DNA from: Bacteroidota bacterium
GTDB taxonomy: Bacteria; Bacteroidota; Bacteroidia; Flavobacteriales_F; PHOS-HE28
DNA: 51,806 bases
Direction of reading: 5' to 3'
NCBI GenBank assembly: GCA_029573495.1
Contig: JAKQEI010000085.1
Coordinates: forward strand, 1-51,806
The translations under genes were made by a program, and so were the position numbers. Below are positions 44,253 through 51,806 of this stretch, one piece after another (positions within the stretch are counted from its first letter, which is position 1; each line of letters opens with the position of its first letter). The notes beneath the pieces are model-generated. The model did not search any database. It saw nothing but the letters and a program-made list of their open reading frames with translations, and was not told the origin of the DNA.

Positions 44253-45188
44253 TCAGTCCGTGGGCTGCATCTCGTAAGCCCGTTTGATCTGCTTGGCCAC
44301 ACGCTGGCCACGGGCGTTCACCGCCACGTTGAACTCCAGCATATCACCCACACGCAGCTCACTGAACTCCGCATCAAGGAGATCGTCCTTGAGGAAGAAG
44401 AGATTGTTGTCCGGAAAGCGGATGAAGCCGTAACCGTTCATCAGGCTCATGACCGTACTGCGGTGGCGCGATCCCGGATCAAGGTCCGCAGGCAGGTCCT
44501 CCATGTCCCGGATCCGATCATCCCGTGCCACGAAACAGTCCTTGATCAGTTCATCATCATCCTTCAGCCCCTCGTCGATCAGGTCGTGCATGGGCAGCGC
44601 ATAGGTCACCTCGTTCCAGAGATCGGTACTGGTGCGCGTGTACTGTTGCTCACCGGTCTCCGCATCGGTGAACTCGAAGTCCCAGCCGAGCAGCATGGTC
44701 TTGCACCCCAGTGCATGCAGCTTGCGCACCAAGGGCACATGGTCGCCATCCGAGGCCACGAGGACCACCACGTCGTAGCGCTTCAGCATGCATAGCTCAT
44801 AGGTCTCGAGGGCCATCAGCACATCGATGCCCTTCTCTTTCTTGCGGCCCATCATATCCTTCAGCGGCAGGTAATGGGTCTGCACATTGTTGTACATCAG
44901 CACATCGTCGAAGACCCGGTCATGGTACAGCTGGTTGGGCTTCTCATTGGCCTCGCGGGCACTGAACCGGCCGCGGAAGAAGTGGGCATCGATGATGTGG
45001 CAGAGGTTGGGCTTGGTGCCTTCCCGCTCGGCCACCATGTGCCTCACATAATCATGCAGCCCGCCGATATGGATACGACGCCTGTGGTCATGCACGTAGT
45101 TGTAATAGTTGCTGACGTGGGTATAGTAGCTCCCGTCATAGAACACCCCCACCTTCAAAGCCGGATTGCCCGTATTCGTCATTGGCAT
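44253..45188 (-). CDS. NYN-domain nuclease-like protein with C-terminal cold-shock-like domain
   Basis: 311 residues: NYN/PIN-like domain (~10-190) with the acidic motifs FYDGSYY, EKGIDVLMALE and ASDGDHVPLVRKL, suggesting a metal-dependent RNase; then a C-terminal ~65-residue OB/cold-shock-like domain (GYGFIRFPDNNLFFLKDD, VGDMLEFNV) likely to bind RNA. LabA/DUF88-like proteins of this kind are common in bacteria; targets are unknown. Starts at 45188 and 45182 are both possible. A TAACTTCG -7-like box lies at 45207-45214. Divergent from the DUF4468-like gene. Confidence 0.82.
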   Translation of the reverse strand: MPMTNTGNPALKVGVFYDGSYYTHVSNYYNYVHDHRRRIHIGGLHDYVRHMVAEREGTKPNLCHIIDAHFFRGRFSAREANEKPNQLYHDRVFDDVLMYNNVQTHYLPLKDMMGRKKEKGIDVLMALETYELCMLKRYDVVVLVASDGDHVPLVRKLHALGCKTMLLGWDFEFTDAETGEQQYTRTSTDLWNEVTYALPMHDLIDEGLKDDDELIKDCFVARDDRIRDMEDLPADLDPGSRHRSTVMSLMNGYGFIRFPDNNLFFLKDDLLDAEFSELRVGDMLEFNVAVNARGQRVAKQIKRAYEMQPTD

Positions 45189-45254
45189 GGATCATGGATG
45201 AGGGAGCGAAGTTAACCGCGTGACCTCCCTGTCGCCATCTATCTTGCATGCCCG

Positions 45255-45812
45255 ATGCGCGCCTCGCTCGTCCTCCTGAACATCATCGTGGCATGCCTCG
45301 GTCGGGTGTCCGCAGGTGCCCAGGCTCCCGCGGCAGTGCTCACCTTCTCCCGTTCGGTGAGCGTTCCGCTCAACGCGGTACAGTTGTTCGATGCCGCCAG
45401 TGATGCGTGGACATGGACGTTCGGAAAGGAGCCGGGCGCCAGGGTCCTGAGCTCCGACCGATCGACCGGCATCATGAAAGGGACCGCGCGCCTGAACTTC
45501 CGGTCGCAGATGTTGACCGGACGCGAGGAGTCCATGGGCACGGTCAGCTACCAACTGCTGATCCAGATCCAGGCCGGTGAATGCCGCATCACGATCTCGG
45601 AGCTCACCCACACGGGGAACAGGAACACACCCCGTGGCGGGATCCATCTGATGCAGTTGATGCGTGCCGATGCCGATGCCGGCCGGACCGAGGGGCTGAG
45701 CCGGACCAATGTGGAACGCCTGCATGCCGAGCTGCGCAACGCGGCGACCGAACACCTGACGGGCCTCCTCCAGGCGTTCGAAGCCCGATTGCGCGCAAGC
45801 GTGGATCGGTAA
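45255..45812 (+). CDS. Secreted DUF4468-like protein
   Basis: 185 residues: signal peptide (LVLLNIIVACLGRVSAGAQ), then a domain with DAASDAWTWTFGK, DRSTGIMKGTARLNF and YQLLIQIQAGECRITISELTH, the pattern of DUF4468, a periplasmic or lipoprotein-like family of Bacteroidota. Function unknown. TATCTTGC at 45240-45247 lies 7 nt before the ATG. The kinase gene follows after 34 bp, possibly cotranscribed. Confidence 0.65.
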   Translation: MRASLVLLNIIVACLGRVSAGAQAPAAVLTFSRSVSVPLNAVQLFDAASDAWTWTFGKEPGARVLSSDRSTGIMKGTARLNFRSQMLTGREESMGTVSYQLLIQIQAGECRITISELTHTGNRNTPRGGIHLMQLMRADADAGRTEGLSRTNVERLHAELRNAATEHLTGLLQAFEARLRASVDR

Positions 45813-45846
45813 CCTTGCCGTCGCGCGGCCGTTCAACGGTCCTGCG

Positions 45847-47163
45847 ATGGTCCTGTTCAAGCGGATATCCCTCCGGTCATGGCCGCTGGCCACCGGGGTG
45901 CTCGTGTCGGTGTTCATCGTCTACGGGCTCGTCCTCATCTCCCGTTCCAGGCAGCTCCAACAGAAGATCGCCAGGGAGGTGAACCTGCTGAACGAACTGA
46001 GCCAGATCGGGGGTGCCATCAACCAATTGGGGCTGACCCATCGGATGGATGTGGGCACCAGACGGTTCGAGTGGCCGCAGGAGCTCGCCAAGGTCCAGAC
46101 CTCCATCGGAACGCTGAGCCACACCTACGTCGGGGCACCGGGCATGGAAGAGCTGCCGCCGGCCCTTGACGACCTGCTGCACCAGGCCGATTCGCTGCAC
46201 GCCAATGCCATGGCCCACCAGGGCACCTGGAGCGAGCATCGGCCCAATGAAGTGGTCTTCGACTTCATCCTGCAACGCGCCCAATCGGCGATCGACCGGA
46301 CGACGCGCAAGGTGCATGAGCATGGCCTCGGCATCCACACCGCCACCCTCTCCGACCGCTGGGACGAGGCCCAACTGCTTCTGGTCGCCGCCTGCCTGCT
46401 GGCCATCGTGTTCGCCTGGCTGGTGGGCGTGAGCAACAAGCTCCTGCTGCACAGCCGGCTCCGTTCGGAACAGCTGGATGCCGCACGCCAGAACCTGGAG
46501 CGCACCAACCAGGAGCTTCGCGAGACCATGCTGAGCAAGGAGGAGAAGGAGGTGATGCTGAAGGAGATCCACCACCGGGTGAAGAACAACCTGCAGATCG
46601 TGAAGAGCCTGATCCGCTTCCAGATGGACCAGGTGAGCGACCCGAAGACCATGGAGCTCTTCAACGAATGCGTGAACCGCGTGAGCGCCATGGCCCTGGT
46701 ACATGAGCAGACGTACCTGAGCAAGGACCTGGCGAACATCGACGTGAACAGCTACCTCACGCACCTCACCCGCGACCTCTGCTTCGCCTACACCATCAAG
46801 ACGAAGTTGCAGATGGACATCCGGATCAACGTACCCACCCTCGGTGTGGACACCCTGATCCCGCTCGGCCTGATCATCAATGAGATCATCTCCAATTCCC
46901 TGAAGTACGCATTCAAGGGACGTGATGAAGGAACCATCATCGTGCACATCGATGGCGATGAACAGCGCGGATTGCAGATGCGGATCGGTGATGATGGCGT
47001 GGGGCTCCCGGACCGCAGCAAATGGGACCGTCCCAACAGCCTCGGCATGGACCTCATACACACGCTGGCCGGCCAACTCGGGACCACCGTGGACCTGGGG
47101 CAAGGCCAGGGGACCATCTACGAGCTGACCACTGTGCGCCAGGAACGCCGGAAACGCGCCTGA
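45847..47163 (+). CDS. Membrane sensor histidine kinase, HisKA_2 type
   Basis: 438 residues: TM1 (~15-33), a helical periplasmic sensor domain (~35-175), TM2 (~178-200), a coiled-coil linker, and a HisKA_2 kinase core with the H box EIHHRVKNNLQIVKSL (His242), N box IPLGLIINEIISNSLKY and G1 box IGDDGVGLPD. HisKA_2 enzymes often act with single-domain or LytTR/LuxR regulators. No regulator is directly adjacent, but a receiver cassette lies 1.6 kb upstream. A hairpin that may end its transcript lies at 47209-47227. Confidence 0.9.
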   Translation: MVLFKRISLRSWPLATGVLVSVFIVYGLVLISRSRQLQQKIAREVNLLNELSQIGGAINQLGLTHRMDVGTRRFEWPQELAKVQTSIGTLSHTYVGAPGMEELPPALDDLLHQADSLHANAMAHQGTWSEHRPNEVVFDFILQRAQSAIDRTTRKVHEHGLGIHTATLSDRWDEAQLLLVAACLLAIVFAWLVGVSNKLLLHSRLRSEQLDAARQNLERTNQELRETMLSKEEKEVMLKEIHHRVKNNLQIVKSLIRFQMDQVSDPKTMELFNECVNRVSAMALVHEQTYLSKDLANIDVNSYLTHLTRDLCFAYTIKTKLQMDIRINVPTLGVDTLIPLGLIINEIISNSLKYAFKGRDEGTIIVHIDGDEQRGLQMRIGDDGVGLPDRSKWDRPNSLGMDLIHTLAGQLGTTVDLGQGQGTIYELTTVRQERRKRA

Positions 47164-47208
47164 CGACCACGCTCAGAACCGTTCATCACGCCCCCCGCTG
47201 GCGTTCGT

Positions 47209-47240
47209 CCCCTGTCACCCACAGGGGGCTTCTACTTTTG
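47209..47240 (+). terminator. Hairpin terminator overlapping the next promoter's -7 box
   Basis: CCCCTGT-CACCC-ACAGGGG (47209-47227) is a perfect 7-bp stem, followed by GCTTCTACTTTTG. The T-rich tail contains TACTTTTG (47233-47240), an exact TAnnTTTG -7 box 25 nt before the prolyl oligopeptidase ATG. Confidence 0.55.
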
Positions 47241-47265
47241 CGGCCAACCCCATCCCCTCTCATTC

Positions 47266-49446
47266 ATGATGACACGCACGATCTTCGCCGCCGGCTGTGC
47301 AAGCCTGTTGACCGCCTGTGGCGGCGGCGACCAGGAGCACGGCTCCCGCACGATGAACTACCCCGAGACCCGGAAGGACAGCACCGCGGGCGACTCCCTG
47401 CACGGCACCTACGTGGCCGACCCCTACCGCTGGCTGGAGAACGATACGAGCGCCGAGACCGCTGATTGGGTGAAGCGCCAGAACGCGGTGACCCAGGAGC
47501 ATCTCGCCTCCATCCCCTTCCGCAAGGACGTGGCCAAGCGCTTCGAACAGATGTACGACTTCCCCAAGCTGGGTGGCCCGATGCGTGTGGGACAGCTCTA
47601 TTTCATCTGGAAGAACAGCGGCCTGCAGAACCAGAGCGTGATATACGTTCGCAAGGGGCTCGAAGGCGCTGATGAGGTCTTCATCGACCCGAACGCGATC
47701 GACCCCAAGGGCACCACCACCTTCAGTCCGCTGGGCGCAAGCACGGACCACCGCTACCTGGCCATGGGCGTGAACCGCGCCGGTAGCGACTGGCAGGACA
47801 TCATCGTGTACGACCTGACCACCATGAAGCAGACCAGCGACGAGCTGAAGTGGGCCAAGTTCAGCGGTGCCGCCTGGTACAAGGACGGCTTCTTCTACAG
47901 CCGTTACCCGACGCCGGCGAAGGGAACGGAGCTGAGCGGGGCGGCCAAGTTCCAGAAGGTGTACTACCACAAACTGGGCGATCCGCAGGAGAAGGACATG
48001 CTGGTCTGGGAGAACAAGGAGAACGGCGATCTCTATGTGGGCGTGGGTGTGACGGAAGGCGAGGAATTCGCCACCCTTTACGTAAGCACCGGTACCGACG
48101 GCTTCGAACAGTACTACCATGACCTCCGCAGCGGCGGCATGCCCACGCCTTCCACCAAGTGGACGGCCCTGCAGACCGGCTTCGCGCACAAGACGAGCAT
48201 CGTGGCCTACGAGCCGAAGAGCGACAAGCTGCTGGTGATGACCGACGTGGATGCCCCACGGTACCGTCTGGTGGCCGTGGATCCGAAGAAGCCTGCTCAG
48301 GAGGCCTGGCAGGACGTCATCCCGCAAAAGGAAGAACTGCTGCAGAGCGTGAGCACCGGCGGCGGGCTCCTCTTCGCGGACTATCTGAAGGACGCCACCA
48401 CACGCATCCACCGTTGCAACACCGATGGCTCGGACATGCGTGAGATCCAACTACCCGATCTGGGCAGCGCAGGCGGATTCGGTGGCGAGCGCGGCGACAC
48501 TTTCAGCTTCTACAGCTTCTCCTCCTTCACCGATCCGGGCACCATCTACACCTACGACTACGCCACGGACAAGAGCGAGGTGTTCTACCGGCCCGAGCTC
48601 ACCTTCGATCCCTCGGCCTACGAGACGGAGCAGGTCTTCTACCCGAGCAAGGACGGGACGAAGATCCCGATGTTCATCGTGCACAAGAAGGGCCTTGAGC
48701 GCAACGGGAAGAACCCCACGATGCTCTATGCCTATGGCGGATTCAACATCAGCCTCTCCCCCTACTTCAGCACCAGCCGCATGTTGATGCTGGAGCAGGG
48801 CGGCGTGTATGCGCAACCGAGCCTGCGCGGCGGTGGTGAATATGGCGAGGACTGGCACAAGGCAGGCATGAAGGCGAACAAGCAGAACGTGTTCGACGAC
48901 TTCATCGCAGCGGCCGAATACCTGATCGCCATGAAGTGGACGGACAGCGAACACCTCGCGATCAACGGGGGCAGCAACGGTGGCCTGCTGGTGGGTGCGG
49001 TGATGACGCAACGACCCGAGTTGTTCCAGGTGGCCTTCCCCGAGGTGGGCGTGCTGGACATGCTGCGTTACCAGAAGTTCACCGCCGGTTTCGGATGGGT
49101 GCCGGAGTACGGCAACGCCGACAACAGCAAGGAGGAATTCGACTACCTCTACAAGTACTCCCCCCTCCATAACACGAAGCCCGCGAAGTACCCGGCCACC
49201 ATGGTGATGACCGCGGACCATGATGACCGTGTGGTCCCTGCGCACAGCTTCAAGTTCATCAGTGCCCTGCAACAGGCTCAGCAGGGCGACGCGCCGGTGC
49301 TGATCCGGGTGGAGACCGATGCCGGCCATGGCGCTGGCAAGCCCACGAGCAAGATCATCGAGGAAGTGGCGGACAAGTACGCCTTCTTCTTCCAGCATAC
49401 GGGGGTTACCCCGCAATTCGGGATGAAAGAAGCGATGAAACACTGA
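47266..49446 (+). CDS. Prolyl oligopeptidase (S9A), probable lipoprotein
   Basis: 726 residues: N-terminal lipobox-like signal (FAAGCASLLTACGGG), S9A N-terminal and beta-propeller domains, and a C-terminal alpha/beta-hydrolase with the triad Ser570 (NGGSNGGLL), Asp653 (HDDRVVP) and His688 (AGHGAGKP). Spacing matches porcine POP. It cleaves short proline-containing peptides after proline; here probably in the periplasm. Preceded by a -7 box 25 nt upstream, followed by a strong terminator. Confidence 0.95.
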   Translation: MMTRTIFAAGCASLLTACGGGDQEHGSRTMNYPETRKDSTAGDSLHGTYVADPYRWLENDTSAETADWVKRQNAVTQEHLASIPFRKDVAKRFEQMYDFPKLGGPMRVGQLYFIWKNSGLQNQSVIYVRKGLEGADEVFIDPNAIDPKGTTTFSPLGASTDHRYLAMGVNRAGSDWQDIIVYDLTTMKQTSDELKWAKFSGAAWYKDGFFYSRYPTPAKGTELSGAAKFQKVYYHKLGDPQEKDMLVWENKENGDLYVGVGVTEGEEFATLYVSTGTDGFEQYYHDLRSGGMPTPSTKWTALQTGFAHKTSIVAYEPKSDKLLVMTDVDAPRYRLVAVDPKKPAQEAWQDVIPQKEELLQSVSTGGGLLFADYLKDATTRIHRCNTDGSDMREIQLPDLGSAGGFGGERGDTFSFYSFSSFTDPGTIYTYDYATDKSEVFYRPELTFDPSAYETEQVFYPSKDGTKIPMFIVHKKGLERNGKNPTMLYAYGGFNISLSPYFSTSRMLMLEQGGVYAQPSLRGGGEYGEDWHKAGMKANKQNVFDDFIAAAEYLIAMKWTDSEHLAINGGSNGGLLVGAVMTQRPELFQVAFPEVGVLDMLRYQKFTAGFGWVPEYGNADNSKEEFDYLYKYSPLHNTKPAKYPATMVMTADHDDRVVPAHSFKFISALQQAQQGDAPVLIRVETDAGHGAGKPTSKIIEEVADKYAFFFQHTGVTPQFGMKEAMKH

Positions 49447-49461
49447 GCTGAAGAGCATCGC

Positions 49462-49494
49462 ACGGCGCCCCGGTCCTCCTGGCCGGGGCGCCGT
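49462..49494 (+). terminator. Strong Rho-independent-type terminator after prolyl oligopeptidase
   Basis: A perfect 12-bp stem ACGGCGCCCCGG / CCGGGGCGCCGT with a 9-nt loop, followed by CATTTCC. Lies 15 nt after the stop. Confidence 0.8.
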
Positions 49495-49552
49495 CATTTC
49501 CAGCATGGCCGATCGGTGAAGGAAGCCGTGCAGCAGCGAACTTCGCAGCGCG

Positions 49553-50059
49553 ATGGAGTTCGAACTACGACCTTTCAGACCGGATGACCTGGCAGGTCTC
49601 GTACGCCATGCGAGCCATCCGACCGTGGCGGCCAACCTCACGGACTCCTTCCCCAACCCTTTCACCGAGGAAGCCGGTCGCGCCTTCATCGAAATGGCCA
49701 TCAAGGGCGAGGCGCTGCGCCGATGCATCGCGGTGGACGGGGAATGCGCGGGTGCCATCGGCCTTCACCCCAAGCAGGACCTCTGGCGGAACAACCTGGA
49801 ACTCGGGTATTGGCTCGCCGTACCTTTTCGTGGCCGTGGCCTCATGGTACGAGCGATCCACCAGATGGTGACGCTCGGCTTCGAGACCTTTCCCGCGATC
49901 ACACGCATCTATGCGACACCGTTCGGCAGCAACATCGCTTCGCAACGCACCCTGGAGAAGGCCGGCTTCGTCCTGGAGGCGACCTTGCGCGGGACCTTGA
50001 TCAAGAACGGCGTGGTCCAGGATGAATTGATCTATGCGGTCCGTCGCAATGCGGTGTGA
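49553..50059 (+). CDS. GNAT family N-acetyltransferase (RimJ/RimL-like)
   Basis: 168 residues. Seen: the RimJ-like acetyl-CoA motif YWLAVPFRGRGLMVRAI and IYATPFGSNIASQRTLEKAGF; length fits the family. It likely acetylates a small molecule or a protein N-terminus in the cytoplasm; substrate unknown. The tRNA-Ala gene begins 21 bp after its stop on the same strand, so it may be cotranscribed. Confidence 0.88.
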   Translation: MEFELRPFRPDDLAGLVRHASHPTVAANLTDSFPNPFTEEAGRAFIEMAIKGEALRRCIAVDGECAGAIGLHPKQDLWRNNLELGYWLAVPFRGRGLMVRAIHQMVTLGFETFPAITRIYATPFGSNIASQRTLEKAGFVLEATLRGTLIKNGVVQDELIYAVRRNAV

Positions 50060-50080
50060 ATGCCGCATCTTCGCATCACC

Positions 50081-50154
50081 GGGGCTGTAGCTCAGCTGGC
50101 CAGAGCGCGTCGTTCGCAATGACGAGGTCGTGGGTTCGACTCCCATCAGCTCCA
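50081..50154 (+). tRNA. tRNA-Ala(CGC)
   Basis: 74 nt cloverleaf: acceptor GGGGCTG/CAGCTCC, D arm GCTC/GAGC, anticodon loop TTCGCAA with CGC at 34-36, T arm with TTCGACT. The G3:U70 pair, the main identity element for alanyl-tRNA synthetase, is present. CCA is not encoded. It reads GCG codons. Confidence 0.95.
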
Positions 50155-50171
50155 CGAACAGGGAGGTCCGT

Positions 50172-51455
50172 TCAGCGCAGGGTGTCTATGATGAGCTGAC
50201 CCGGCTTGTCGAACTTGGTATCGATCCAGCGTTGGAGGCGAGCGATCCGCGTTGAATCGGGGTATTGATCGAAGCGTGCCGAGACGAGCTGCGGCAGGCT
50301 GTCCGCCCGGCCCGGCACCTCCATCACCACCAGCCATTGGATCCCGGGATCGACGGCTTGCGCCTCCCGCTGCAACAAACTGCGGAACGCGTCCTTGCGG
50401 ATCAGGCTGTCCTGCAGTGCGGCCAACTTGCCCATCATCCGGCGTTGCTCATCGAGCTGTTGTTGCGCACCCGGATCCTCCTCCTTGCCGAGCAAGAGCC
50501 CTGTGCGTACCTGGAGCTCGGCCTCATCGATGTCATAGAGCTTGAGGCGATCGCGGAGATGGGCCTCCTGTTCGGTCGTCGGTCCCTCACCCATGTACGT
50601 GAGCGTGATGGTGCGGGACGGCGCGTCCACCGAACGCTCCACCAGGAAGTTCCCGGGAAGGGTGCATTCCGCCGTGATGAAACGCTGCGCCCGCTGGGAG
50701 AAGGCGCTCTGCTCCACCAGGCGCCAGGCCAGGTAGATGCTCGGGAGCACGGTGATCAGGACGACCAGCGTGACATAGCGGCGCATGCGCCGGGTGAAGT
50801 CCTCATCCGCATAACTGTGCAGGGGATAGCGCAGCCAGCGCACGGTGGCGAAGGTGGCCAGCGCGATGAAGACGGAATTGATGAGGAACAGGTAAAAGGC
50901 ACCGAAGAAGTAGGCCCAGTTCGCATGCGCCAGACCATAACCCGCCGTGCAAAGTGGCGGCATGAGCGCGGTGGCGATGGCCACACCTGGCACCACGTTG
51001 CCTCTGTCCTTGCTGGCCGCGGCGATGATGCCGGCGAAGCCACCGCTCGCGGCGATGAGCACGTCCCAGATGGTCGGCGTGGTGCGCGCGAGGATCTCCG
51101 AATGCGCCTCCTCCAGCGGTGTAAGCAGGAAGTACAACGTACTTGTGATCACGCTGGCCCCGGCGGCGAACGCGAGGTTCTTCACCGCACGCCTGACGAG
51201 GTCCAGGTTCATCACGCCCAGGCCGGCACCGAGACCAACGATGGGGCCCATGAGCGGTGATATAAGCATGGCACCGATGACCACGGCGGCCGAATTGACG
51301 TTGAGACCCACCGAGGCGATGATGATGGCGAAGACCAGGATCATCAGGTTCGTTCCCCTGAACTCGACATTGCGTGCAATGGCCTCGAGCGCGGTCCTGG
51401 GATCCTCGGCGTTGTCGCCAAGGCGGAAGAAAGTGAGCAGGCGAAGCAGGTTCAT
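50172..51455 (-). CDS. DUF389 membrane protein
   Basis: 427 residues: DUF389 core (~35-210) with about six membrane helices and GAMLISPLMGPIVGLGAGLG, VVPGVAIATALMPPLCTAGYG; then a helix (~228-248) and a C-terminal soluble domain of ~180 residues. Function of the family is unknown; some suspect transport. It is convergent with the tRNA gene (17 bp apart) and divergent from the APC permease. A TATCTTCA -7-like box lies at 51472-51479, 16 nt before the ATG. (The core motifs are split here: GAMLISPLMGP and IATALMPPLCTAG.). Confidence 0.88.
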   Translation of the reverse strand: MNLLRLLTFFRLGDNAEDPRTALEAIARNVEFRGTNLMILVFAIIIASVGLNVNSAAVVIGAMLISPLMGPIVGLGAGLGVMNLDLVRRAVKNLAFAAGASVITSTLYFLLTPLEEAHSEILARTTPTIWDVLIAASGGFAGIIAAASKDRGNVVPGVAIATALMPPLCTAGYGLAHANWAYFFGAFYLFLINSVFIALATFATVRWLRYPLHSYADEDFTRRMRRYVTLVVLITVLPSIYLAWRLVEQSAFSQRAQRFITAECTLPGNFLVERSVDAPSRTITLTYMGEGPTTEQEAHLRDRLKLYDIDEAELQVRTGLLLGKEEDPGAQQQLDEQRRMMGKLAALQDSLIRKDAFRSLLQREAQAVDPGIQWLVVMEVPGRADSLPQLVSARFDQYPDSTRIARLQRWIDTKFDKPGQLIIDTLR

Positions 51456-51610
51456 GGGTGCTGGTCCCGCGTGAAGATAGCGTTGTGACGCAGGTGTTGG
51501 TCGTGGTCACTATCAACGGGTAGGCCGTGCCGCATGGCTAAATTGCTGCACGTTCCGCACCGGCCCATCCGCATGCATGTGGATGAGGGTGCGACCATCC
51601 GCTTACCCTG

Positions 51611-51806
51611 ATGCGAACCGACACGCACGTTCATCCCAGAAAGCTCGGCCAGCTCCCGGCCACCGCGATCTGCGGCAACGACATCACCAGCAGCTGCCTT
51701 TACGTGAGCGCGCTCACCATCGGCTATGCCGGTCCCTGGGCCTTCGTCGCGCTGCTGATGGTGGCCGGTGTGCTCTTCCTCTACCGGCGGATCTATGGTG
51801 AGGTGG
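51611..51806 (+). CDS. APC family permease, 5' part
   Basis: 65 codons before the right edge, no stop. The start MRTDTHVHPRKLGQLPATA leads into ICGNDITSSCLYVSALTIG, which fits TM1 of APC-superfamily amino acid permeases (a small-residue break in TM1 binds substrate), then a second helix. Substrate unknown. TAAATTGC at 51539-51546 might be the -7 box, 64 nt upstream. Confidence 0.6.
   Translation, partial: MRTDTHVHPRKLGQLPATAICGNDITSSCLYVSALTIGYAGPWAFVALLMVAGVLFLYRRIYGEV

Noticed and set aside
48451..49758. A 435-codon open frame antisense to the prolyl oligopeptidase gene
   Set aside because: Shadow frame; no recognisable features, and the sense gene has a complete catalytic triad.
1..51806. 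CRISPR arrays, insertion sequences, prophage or integron signatures
   Set aside because: No regularly spaced repeats, transposase, integrase or phage structural genes were found on either strand.

Overview
The window is chromosomal DNA of a GC-rich (about 60-63%) member of the Bacteroidota, most likely Flavobacteriales or a close uncultured relative. The evidence is: type IX secretion (T9SS) C-terminal sorting domains on several secreted proteins, a PorQ homologue, a PorE-like OmpA protein, a CHU_C/gliding-type C-terminal domain, a DUF4468-like protein, a Bacteroidota-type GlmU-like enzyme, and -7 promoter elements resembling TAnnTTTG. I see no transposase, integrase, phage gene, rRNA operon or CRISPR array. 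One tRNA gene is present, tRNA-Ala(CGC).

Layout. 1-9.3 kb: end of a GT22-like mannosyltransferase, a TerC family protein, then a leftward group (porE-like OmpA protein, AsmA-like protein, dicarboxylate/cation symporter, aroC). 9.4-17.2 kb: rightward genes for a membrane glycosyltransferase-like protein, hutI, a CPBP protease, a fused ftcD (histidine-to-glutamate/folate branch) and a membrane-anchored patatin. 17.2-27.7 kb: leftward genes for a BadF-type sugar kinase, a LuxR-type regulator, rnz, a T9SS cargo, a STAS protein, pyrB, pyrR, a second T9SS cargo, rpsA and a CHU_C-domain protein. 27.8-41.5 kb: ispH with a coupled low-GC secreted gene, then cmk, porQ, a lipoprotein, queA, an S8 protease cargo, a decayed nucleotidyltransferase module, lon, glmU-like, pit and its DUF47 regulator. 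41.7-51.8 kb: gamma-carbonic-anhydrase-like protein, a channel-like protein, a soluble RR-RR-histidine kinase cassette, a NYN nuclease, a DUF4468-like protein, a HisKA_2 kinase, a prolyl oligopeptidase, a GNAT acetyltransferase, tRNA-Ala, a DUF389 protein and the start of an APC permease.

Most of the content is ordinary housekeeping (pyrimidine, shikimate, isoprenoid, queuosine, translation, proteolysis) plus envelope and secretion functions. The least ordinary locus is 22.5-24.2 kb. There the first 83 nt of pyrR plus 16 nt upstream (99 bp, 98/99 identical) are duplicated and flank a lower-GC T9SS cargo gene. The outer copy is fused in frame to the tail of a vanished sorting domain. pyrR remains intact, so the insert appears to have supplied a fresh 5' end. 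Other points of interest are a truncated nucleotidyltransferase behind an intact small partner gene downstream of lon, a Pho-box-like direct repeat next to a good promoter for DUF47-pit, a channel-like protein with a non-canonical filter, and a recurring -7 element with very short leaders.
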